The notes beneath the pieces were generated by a model. The model worked only from the letters and a program-made list of their open reading frames with translations. It had not been told where the DNA came from and did no database searches. DNA of 64,000 nucleotides, from NCBI RefSeq assembly GCF_035989245.1, contig NZ_JAYMFF010000018.1, positions 54,902 through 118,901 of the forward strand, read 5' to 3'. Below, one piece after another: positions 57,628 to 64,000 of this stretch (positions are counted from its first letter, which is position 1; each line of letters opens with the position of its first letter). The position numbers were made by a program, and so were the translations under genes. This DNA comes from Adlercreutzia wanghongyangiae (GTDB lineage Bacteria > Actinomycetota > Coriobacteriia > Coriobacteriales > Eggerthellaceae).

Positions 57628-57767
57628 CAATCGAGCGGGGGCGGTCCGAAGGTTCTCGGAGCGAGGACGCTCGCAGGTCTCCGCGCGCCCTCTCCCGAGC
57701 CGTCTCCCAGAGGGATTTGTGCTAAGGTATGCAAGCAAAACAGACTTTCCCGAAAGTGAGGATAATC

Positions 57768-58205
57768 ATGACCGACGCCGTTGCCGAGCAGGCCGCCTTC
57801 TCCCGGAAGTGCGCCATTATCGCCGCCCAGGCCGCCGATGAGAAGAAGGCCACCGACATCATGGTGCAACAGGTGCGCGAGTTGATCGGCGTGACCGACT
57901 ACTTCGTCATCGTCACGGCCGCGAACTCGCGCCAGGTGGACGCCATCATCGACGAGATCGAGGACAAGCTGCGCGAGGATGCGGGCATCAAGCCGAGTCA
58001 TCGCGAGGTGTCGCCGGACGGCAGCTGGTCGCTGCTCGATTACGGCAATATCGTGGTGCACGTGTTCATGCCCGAGACGCGCGAGTACTACCGCCTGGAG
58101 GCGCTGTGGAACGACGCGCCCACCATCGACCTCGCTGTCGAGGCGGGTCTTACCGACTTGCAGTACTCCGACCGCATCGCCAAGCTGCTGTCCCAGGGCC
58201 GCTAG
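57768..58205 (+). CDS. rsfS: Ribosome silencing factor
   Basis: Binds ribosomal protein L14 and stops subunit joining in starvation. The 145-residue protein has DKKATDI-like EKKATDIMVQQVRELIGVTDYFVIVTAANSRQVDAI, GSWSLLDYGNIVVHVFMPETREYYRLEALWNDAP, typical of RsfS, with about 25 residues beyond the usual C-terminus. GTGAGG precedes ATG 57768. Confidence 0.95.
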   Translation: MTDAVAEQAAFSRKCAIIAAQAADEKKATDIMVQQVRELIGVTDYFVIVTAANSRQVDAIIDEIEDKLREDAGIKPSHREVSPDGSWSLLDYGNIVVHVFMPETREYYRLEALWNDAPTIDLAVEAGLTDLQYSDRIAKLLSQGR

Positions 58206-58349
58206 ACCGTCTGTGGGCGGCTTCGCGGCCGCCAGTCGTGAAGAAGTCGTGGGAATGCCGCCGCGCCGCGCCGTCGTTTTCGCGGCGGCTGCCGCGGCGG
58301 TTGCCAGATGCAGCCTGACGATGGCTGCCCACGCGCCTGCGCAAGAGCC

Positions 58350-58379
58350 GCGCCCCCGCTGTCGATGCGGGGGCGCTTT
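58350..58379 (+). terminator. Terminator after rsfS
   Basis: GCGCCCCCGC pairs with GCGGGGGCGC across TGTCGAT, then TTT. It lies 145 bases after the rsfS stop. The rest of the 375-base gap shows only the promoter at 58509. Confidence 0.75.
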
Positions 58380-58508
58380 CGGTTTCGCGGGTTGCGCGCC
58401 GCCTGATGCCGGCTGCCGACCTTCCTGTTGCCATACCTGTAGATTGCCTGATGGAAGGCTGTTTCCAACGAGCGGGAGCGGCGAAGCGCGACGATGTTCC
58501 GTGACCGC

Positions 58509-58537
58509 TTGCATCCTGTCGTCCGAGCGCCTAGGAT
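58509..58537 (+). promoter_or_regulatory. Promoter of the SARP-type regulator
   Basis: TTGCAT at 58509-58514 and TAGGAT at 58532-58537 are 17 bp apart, 44 bases before the ATG. Confidence 0.75.
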
Positions 58538-58580
58538 GGCCGCCGTTGCAAACGACCAACGGCGAAAGGAGCCGGAAACC

Positions 58581-61193
58581 ATGTCCCGCTTCATCCTTCA
58601 ATCGGCCTGCCGGGGGCGCTGCCCTGCCGGTGCGGCACCCCGACGTCATGTGAGCCGCCCCCATCTTATCTCGCGCCTGCTGTCCGACCGCCGGGCCCTG
58701 CGGGTGCTGTCGGCGCCCGACGGTTTCGGCAAGACGGCGCTGGCCTGCGAGTATGCCGAAGTGGTGTTCGGCTTTCAGCGGGTGTTCTGGGTCAACGGGC
58801 AGTCTCCGTGCTTTCTGCGCGACTTGGACGCCGGCGTTATCGTCGCCAGCTTGCTGCAGGAGGCCGGGGCCTGCGCGCTGGTCGTGATCGACGATATGCC
58901 CTGGATGGACGAGACGCGCGCCCAGAGCTTCGGCCTTTTGGCGCAGGAGCTGCTGGATGCCGGGGTGGAGGTGCTGGTCACGGCTACCCCCGGCTGCGAC
59001 TGTCTGGACGGGCTGGAGGTGTCCTGCCTGCGGATTGCGGGGCGCGATCTTTTGGTAGCCGATGACGAGAACGAGGGCGGAGCCCTCGGTGCGGTCTGCT
59101 CCCCGGGCGATCGCATTCCCTGTCTGCACTGGTCGGAAAGAGGCGAGGCGTGCCTGGTGGCGGGCATCGCCCGCGAGCCGTTGCCCGCCGACTTTCGCCT
59201 GGCCTTGTGGGTGATGCTGGCCCTGGGCCGTGGCGATCGGGAGGACGCCGCGCTGTTCTTGGGCCAGGCCCGTGCCCGCGAGGCCTGGGATTACCTGGCG
59301 CCGCGCTATCCCTTTGCGGTGATCGACGGGGACGATGGCGCCTTCGAGGCCGTGCCGGTGGCCCCGGCGGTTTTGCGCGAGGGGCTGGGCGGCTGCTTCG
59401 AGGAGGCGGCCGCCGCATCGGTTCAGGGGGACCGGGACGCTCTGGCCTTGGCTGCGGCCCGCTGGCTGATCGGCGCCGGCCGGGCGTCGCGGGGCGCCCA
59501 GCTGATGGGCGCCTTCGCCTCGAAGAGCGCGGTGGCGGCCTGGCTTCCCCGCGAAGGGGCTCAGCTGCTGTGGCAGGGCGCTGCCGCGCCCTTGTGCGAG
59601 CTGCACGACCGTGTGTGCCGCCAGCGCGTAGCCGACCGCTCGGCGGTGAACGCGATGATGGCCGGCGCCTTCGCCCAGATCGGTGACGACCGGGCCGTTC
59701 TGGAATTCGCGCGCAAGGCCCTGGGCACTTCCGCGGTTCCGTCGCGCTCCGGTGCCGCTGCGGCGTTGGCGGCCCATCGGCGCGGCAATCGCGCCACGCG
59801 CACGGCCATGGGGGAGGCGCTGGCGCGGTGGCGCGAGCACAACGGCACCGAGAGCGCGGCTGCCGGTGGGGAAGATGCCGCCTTGGCGCTGCTGGTGGAT
59901 GTGGCTCTGGCCGAAGAGCGGCCCCACGAGGCGCTGCGGGCCTGGGTGACGGCCTGCACGGCCGGCGGGGAGGTGCGCTGGGACGGGGACGCGTGGCCCC
60001 AGGGACTGTTGCTGGCGGCCGCATGGACGATCGACGCCCTGGCCGCCACCGGCGTCTTCGAGCCGCGTCACGGCGATCCGGCTTTCACCGCCGCACCCGA
60101 TTTCGCCCTGCTGGCATCGGTGACTGCGGGCGCGCTGGACGACTTGGCCGCCAGCGGTGTGCTCGGCTGGGGCGGAACGCGCGCGGCTCAGGCCCTGGAG
60201 CGCATCGAGGAGGCTCTGCGCGCCGCCGATCTGCCCGTCGTGTCCCGCGCGGCAATGCGCGTCTGCGCTCGGGAGGAAGCCGAGCGTGCCGCCCTGGTCG
60301 CCGCGTACGGCCGCCGTCGTTCCCAGAGATCCCTTAGCATGGCCCCGGCGCCCGGTGCCGTTTCGGGCATCGGCCGCCGGCCGGCCGAGACGGCCGTGCC
60401 CTTGCTGGCGCCTCCGCTGCACGTGCGCTTGTTCGGCGCCATGACGGTGCGCATCGGCGACGCGGAGGTGTCGTCCCGCATTCTTGCCCGCAAGAAGGCG
60501 CGTCTGCTGCTCGCGCTGCTCGTGCTGTATCGCGGCCGCGAGCTGACCCGTGAGGCGCTGGTGTCCATGCTGTGGCCCCAGGCCTCGCCGCGCACGGGGG
60601 CGAAGAGCTTCTATCGGCTGTGGGCCGAGCTGGCCGATCTGCTGTCGGTGGACGGCCACTGCCCCTATCTTTTGCGAGACCACCACCGCTGCCAGGTGAA
60701 CCCCGCGCTGTGCACGAGCGATGTGATGGAGTTCGAGGCGTTGGGGCGTACGCTGCTGTTCGGGTTGTCGGGCGCGGCGACCGGTTGGGAGAACGTGCTC
60801 TGCCAGGTGCAGGAGTCCTTTAGCGGCGAGCTTCTGCCCGACGAGGACCACTGCGAGGTGGTGGCCGATTTCCGTCGGCGCTACGCCACCGAGTTGGTGG
60901 ACGGCCTGGTGGCGGCGTCGTGCCGCCTGCGGGCGGCCGGCGAGCTGCAGGGCGCGCTGTGGTTCGCCCGCGAGGCCCTGCGCCGCGACGGCACGCGCGA
61001 GGATGTGTACGCCTGCCTGATGGCCGTGCAGATGATGGCGGGGCAGCGCGGGGGCGCTCTGGACACGTTCTTCGCCTGCCGCGATTACCTGGCCGGCGAT
61101 TTGGGGTTGGACCCGTCTCCGCAGATCATGGACTTGTACCATCGCCTCATCGAGGGCGGCCCGGCGGTTCGGGCGGCCCGTCAATTGTCATGA
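58581..61193 (+). CDS. Large ATPase-coupled SARP-type transcriptional regulator
   Basis: An 870-residue protein. The N-terminal part has a P-loop, APDGFGKTALA near residue 50, and a Walker B-like ALVVIDDMPW, as in MalT/STAND ATPases, followed by an Ala-rich helical region (about 200-590) that resembles repeats. The C-terminus holds an OmpR-like winged helix (about 610-690: VRLFGAMTVRIGDAEVSS, LTREALVSMLWPQASPRTGAKSFYRLWAEL) and a bacterial transcriptional activator domain (about 710-865). The order is ATPase first, DNA-binding last, the reverse of AfsR. ATG 58581 follows AAAGGAG. It lies directly before cydAB. Confidence 0.85.
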   Translation: MSRFILQSACRGRCPAGAAPRRHVSRPHLISRLLSDRRALRVLSAPDGFGKTALACEYAEVVFGFQRVFWVNGQSPCFLRDLDAGVIVASLLQEAGACALVVIDDMPWMDETRAQSFGLLAQELLDAGVEVLVTATPGCDCLDGLEVSCLRIAGRDLLVADDENEGGALGAVCSPGDRIPCLHWSERGEACLVAGIAREPLPADFRLALWVMLALGRGDREDAALFLGQARAREAWDYLAPRYPFAVIDGDDGAFEAVPVAPAVLREGLGGCFEEAAAASVQGDRDALALAAARWLIGAGRASRGAQLMGAFASKSAVAAWLPREGAQLLWQGAAAPLCELHDRVCRQRVADRSAVNAMMAGAFAQIGDDRAVLEFARKALGTSAVPSRSGAAAALAAHRRGNRATRTAMGEALARWREHNGTESAAAGGEDAALALLVDVALAEERPHEALRAWVTACTAGGEVRWDGDAWPQGLLLAAAWTIDALAATGVFEPRHGDPAFTAAPDFALLASVTAGALDDLAASGVLGWGGTRAAQALERIEEALRAADLPVVSRAAMRVCAREEAERAALVAAYGRRRSQRSLSMAPAPGAVSGIGRRPAETAVPLLAPPLHVRLFGAMTVRIGDAEVSSRILARKKARLLLALLVLYRGRELTREALVSMLWPQASPRTGAKSFYRLWAELADLLSVDGHCPYLLRDHHRCQVNPALCTSDVMEFEALGRTLLFGLSGAATGWENVLCQVQESFSGELLPDEDHCEVVADFRRRYATELVDGLVAASCRLRAAGELQGALWFAREALRRDGTREDVYACLMAVQMMAGQRGGALDTFFACRDYLAGDLGLDPSPQIMDLYHRLIEGGPAVRAARQLS

Positions 61194-61315
61194 GATTGAT
61201 GCTTAGCGATAAGGTCATTGATGGTACTATGACGAAGACTACCTTGCAGGTAGGCTTATTCGCTGCCCGTGCGCACTGGGGGAGGTGCTCGGGCCCGTTT
61301 GAAAGGGGGTGTGCC

Positions 61316-62809
61316 ATGGAGGCTCTCGCCGATGTGGCTGTGCTGTCGCGTATTCAATTCGCGCTGACGGTGGCCTATCACTTCCTGTTCGTTCCGTTGT
61401 CCATCGGGCTGGGACTCATCTTGGCCATCAACGAGACGCGTTATTACCGCTCGCGCAAGCCGGAGGACGCTGCGGCGACGAAGTTCTGGGTGAAGGTGTT
61501 CACCGCGACCTTCGCCATCGGAGTGGCCACGGGCATCACCATGGAATTCTCCTTCGGGACGAACTGGGCGAACTACTCGCGGTTCGTGGGCGACATCTTC
61601 GGGGCACCCCTGGCCGCCGAGGCGCTGTTCGCCTTCTTCCTGGAGTCCATCTTCCTGGGGGTGCTGCTGTTCGGCCGCAAGCGCGTGAGCCCGCGGTTCT
61701 ACATGGTGTCCGCATGGCTCGTGTGGGCGGGCTCCTGCCTGAGCGCGCTGTGGATTCTCATTGCGAACTCGTGGATGCAGACCCCGGCCGGCGGCGAGCT
61801 GAACGCCGAGGGCACCGAGGCGGTCATCACCGACTTCTTCGCTGCGGCTTTCAATCCCTCCATCTTCGCGCGCTACACCCACACGGTTGATGCCCTGCTT
61901 ATCATGGGCGCCTTCGTGGCCATGGCCGTGGCCGGGTGGTATCTGCTGAAGGGGCGCCACAAGGACTTCGCCATGAAGACCATGCGCATCGCCGCGGTGG
62001 TGGGCATCGTGACGTCCTGCACCATGATCGTGTTCGCCCATGCCTCAGCCGTGGTGGTGTGGGAGGAGCAGCCCACCAAGTTGGCCATGATGGAGGGCAT
62101 GTACGACTCCGAGGTGCCCCCGCTGTACGCCGTGGGCATCGTGGACGAGCAGGGCCAGGAGGTCATCGCGCCCTTCGCCATTCCCGGCGGCACGAGCTTT
62201 TTGGCTACGGGCAACTTCGATACGGTGTATCCGGGCCTCAACGAGCTCGCCCAGACCGAGGAGTACGGCGACATGGTGGTTGAGGACATGCCCGTGGGGC
62301 TCGTGTTCCAGAGCTACCACCTCATGGTGGCCATGTACGGCCTCATCATGCTGACGAGCATCCTCGTGCTGGTGTTCACCTTCAAGGGCGGCCGCATTGC
62401 GCGCATGCGGTGGCTGCAGTGGGCGGCGGTGCTGTCGCCTATCTGGCCGTTTATCGCCATCCAGACCGGTTGGATCACCGCCGAGGTGGGCCGCCAGCCC
62501 TGGGTGGTGTACCCGAGCGTGACCGGGCCCGACGGCGTGGCGCTGCTCACGGCCGACGGCATCTCCATGTCGGTGTCGGCACCGGAGCTGTGGCTGACCA
62601 TCGGCCTGTTCGTGCTGGTGTACGCCGTGCTGCTGGTGGGTTGGGCCCGCGTGGTGGGCCGCTTCATCAAGGAGGGCCCGGTGGTTGAGGACGCTGCGCA
62701 GGACGACGCCGCGGTGGCCGTGGCGGTGGCCGCTGCGCCTGGTGGCGCCGTGGTGCTGGAAGAGGCCGTGGTCGCCCGGGGCGACGAGGCTGCGAAGGGA
62801 GGCGAGTAG
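61316..62809 (+). CDS. cydA: Cytochrome bd ubiquinol oxidase subunit I
   Basis: Oxygen-reducing membrane enzyme subunit with three hemes, 497 residues. Seen are SRIQFALTVAYHFLFVPLSIGLG (heme b595 His), GVATGITMEFSFGTNW, GSCLSALWILIANSWMQTP, HASAVVVWEEQPTKLAMMEG, FQSYHLMVAMYG, and WITAEVGRQPWVVYP. The quinol loop is short, the form usual in Gram-positives. An Ala/Glu/Val-rich tail of about 40 residues is extra. ATG 61316 follows GAAAGGGGG. A TACTAT at 61225-61230 may be a -10. Confidence 0.97.
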   Translation: MEALADVAVLSRIQFALTVAYHFLFVPLSIGLGLILAINETRYYRSRKPEDAAATKFWVKVFTATFAIGVATGITMEFSFGTNWANYSRFVGDIFGAPLAAEALFAFFLESIFLGVLLFGRKRVSPRFYMVSAWLVWAGSCLSALWILIANSWMQTPAGGELNAEGTEAVITDFFAAAFNPSIFARYTHTVDALLIMGAFVAMAVAGWYLLKGRHKDFAMKTMRIAAVVGIVTSCTMIVFAHASAVVVWEEQPTKLAMMEGMYDSEVPPLYAVGIVDEQGQEVIAPFAIPGGTSFLATGNFDTVYPGLNELAQTEEYGDMVVEDMPVGLVFQSYHLMVAMYGLIMLTSILVLVFTFKGGRIARMRWLQWAAVLSPIWPFIAIQTGWITAEVGRQPWVVYPSVTGPDGVALLTADGISMSVSAPELWLTIGLFVLVYAVLLVGWARVVGRFIKEGPVVEDAAQDDAAVAVAVAAAPGGAVVLEEAVVARGDEAAKGGE

Positions 62810-62811
62810 TC

Positions 62812-63846
62812 ATGTTCGAGTTCTTCGGCGTGTTGTGGTTCTTCCTCATCTTCGTGCTCATCGCCGGCTACTTCGTGCTGGACGGGTTCGATCTGGGCAT
62901 CGGCGTGTTGTCGCCCTTCATCGCGAAGAACGACGGGGAGCGCGCCGTGCTGCGCCGGGCCATAGGCCCGGTGTGGGACGGCAACGAGGTGTGGCTGCTC
63001 ACGGCGGGCGGTGCGCTGTTCGCGGCCTTCCCCGACGCCTACGCCACCACGTTCTCCGGGTTCTACCTGGCCGTGATGCTGGTGCTGTTCGGTCTTATCG
63101 TGCGCGCGGTGTCCTTCGAGTTCCGCGCCGGGGACCCGGCCTGGGCGAAGCTGTGGGACGGCTGCTTCTTCGTAGGCTCGCTTTTGCCGGCGCTGCTTCT
63201 GGGCGTGGCCGTGGGCAACATCTTCGCCGGCATTCCCATGGACGGCGCCGGTGATTACGCGGGCGTGCCCCTGCTGGGGCTCATCACCCCCTTCACGCTG
63301 CTGACGGGACTGCTGGGCCTGGTGATGTTCCTGGCCGCCGGCGCCGCCTGGGCCGCGCTGAAGGCCCCGCTGCCCAGCGAGCTGCGCGACCGCGCCGTGC
63401 GGCTGCGCATGCCCCTGCAGGTGATCGCGCTGGTGCTGTTCGCCGTGGTGTCGGTGATGGCGCTGGCGCTGGTGGGCACCGAGATGGATCCGGCTCTGGG
63501 CGCCCTGCGCTGGCTGTTCGCCGCCCTCGTGGTGGTGGGTCTGGCCGCCTCTGTGGTGGTGGGCCGCTTCCAGGGCGACGACCTGAAGGCGTTTTTGGCC
63601 CAATCGGCGGCGATGATCGCCCTGGTGGCGCTTCTGGCCTGCTCGATGTTCCCCGTGCTGGTGAATGCGACGCCCGATTCGGTGGGGCCGGCCATCACCA
63701 TCTTCAACGCCGCTTCCTCGGAGTTGTCGCTGATGTGGATGACCATCATCCTGTGCATCGGGTTGCCGCTGGTGCTGGTGTACCACGTCATCGTGTACCG
63801 TACCTTCCGCGGCCGCGTGAAGCCGGAGGATCTGACGCACTACTAG
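62812..63846 (+). CDS. cydB: Cytochrome bd ubiquinol oxidase subunit II
   Basis: Partner of CydA, 344 residues with about nine helices. Landmarks are FVLDGFDLGIGVLSPF, IGPVWDGNEVWLLTAGGALFAAFP, RAVSFEFR, and the closing NAASSELSLMWMTIILCIGLPLVLVYHVIVYRTF. It starts two bases after cydA. No cydDC transporter follows within the window. Confidence 0.97.
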   Translation: MFEFFGVLWFFLIFVLIAGYFVLDGFDLGIGVLSPFIAKNDGERAVLRRAIGPVWDGNEVWLLTAGGALFAAFPDAYATTFSGFYLAVMLVLFGLIVRAVSFEFRAGDPAWAKLWDGCFFVGSLLPALLLGVAVGNIFAGIPMDGAGDYAGVPLLGLITPFTLLTGLLGLVMFLAAGAAWAALKAPLPSELRDRAVRLRMPLQVIALVLFAVVSVMALALVGTEMDPALGALRWLFAALVVVGLAASVVVGRFQGDDLKAFLAQSAAMIALVALLACSMFPVLVNATPDSVGPAITIFNAASSELSLMWMTIILCIGLPLVLVYHVIVYRTFRGRVKPEDLTHY

Positions 63847-63879
63847 GGGCCGCTGCTCCAACTGCCGTTTGGCGATCGT

Positions 63880-63910
63880 GGGGCCGGGGCGTGTAGTCCC
63901 GGCCCCTTTT
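63880..63910 (+). terminator. Terminator of cydAB
   Basis: GGGGCCGGG (63880-63888) pairs with CCCGGCCCC (63898-63906), then TTTT. The last 90 bases of the window show no gene. Confidence 0.92.
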
Positions 63911-64000
63911 ATCGGGGGTCATCCTCCTTCTGCGGGGGCGTTGCCTTCGTTGTGGCGGGGGCTCGGTTTCCGATGGGGCAAGCGGAGGCGTTCAAGGGTT

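Noticed and set aside
57624..61184. A minus-strand open frame of nearly 1,190 codons opposite rsfS and the SARP-type regulator
   Set aside because: Same antisense artefact; no ribosome site, no family resemblance.

Overview
The window is 64 kb of high-GC, gene-dense DNA from what looks like an actinobacterium of the class Coriobacteriia, most likely an Eggerthellaceae gut anaerobe related to Adlercreutzia, Eggerthella or Slackia. The clues are the gene mixture and style: membrane-embedded LuxR-type regulators beside a Tat-exported molybdopterin oxidoreductase, a bile salt hydrolase, an arginine deiminase with a YfcC-type carrier, a superoxide reductase, an atypical class I methionyl-tRNA synthetase, and Asp/Glu/Ala-rich extensions on housekeeping proteins. 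The genus is inference. No rRNA, CRISPR array, complete insertion sequence or prophage was seen.

Layout. 1-1.4 kb: the first codons of a minus-strand radical SAM DNA-repair-type protein under two LexA-like boxes, then an AAA ATPase preceded by TTTGCAAA iterons. 1.6-7 kb: pyrE, tRNA-Thr, an M42 peptidase, smpB, a very acidic protein, bile salt hydrolase and tmRNA (ssrA). 7.3-13 kb: L,D-transpeptidase, murI, an XTP pyrophosphatase, a MerR regulator and a larB-larC pair that appears to share the regulator's operator. 13.2-21.8 kb: a histidine cluster (a hisZ-hisG fusion, then hisD, C, B, H, A, F and, after a gap holding a broken helix-turn-helix gene, hisI). 22-34.7 kb: transaldolase, rho, sppA, metG, rpsB-tsf, murA, an LCP protein, small Cys-rich and zinc-ribbon proteins, and lgt.

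34.7-40.4 kb is the most accessory-looking part: a 12-TM LuxR regulator divergent from a molybdopterin oxidoreductase plus four-cluster ferredoxin operon, followed by superoxide reductase. 40.6-43.6 kb: rpmE, and glnA directly followed by an orphan OmpR-type regulator resembling GlnR. 43.8-51 kb: polA, a second membrane LuxR regulator, and arcA with its carrier. 51.2-58.2 kb: rplU-rpmA-obg-proB, proA-nadD-yqeK and rsfS. 58.5-63.9 kb: a large ATPase/SARP-type regulator upstream of cydAB.

Genes cooperate in recognisable sets: trans-translation (smpB, ssrA), cell wall (murI, murA, Ldt, LCP, lgt), histidine and proline synthesis, nickel-pincer cofactor synthesis, nitrogen assimilation with its probable regulator, anaerobic energy (Moco respiration or dehydroxylation, arginine deiminase) and oxygen handling (cydAB, superoxide reductase). 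Intergenic DNA is unusually rich in short palindromic repeats: a GTAGGGGCGGGC-type REP family, a palindrome family near hisF and desulfoferrodoxin, a GTTCCGTTCG family near hisB, metG and proA, and a roughly 200-bp element with inverted ends upstream of obg. All functions are read from the sequence and from recalled family features; no database search was run.
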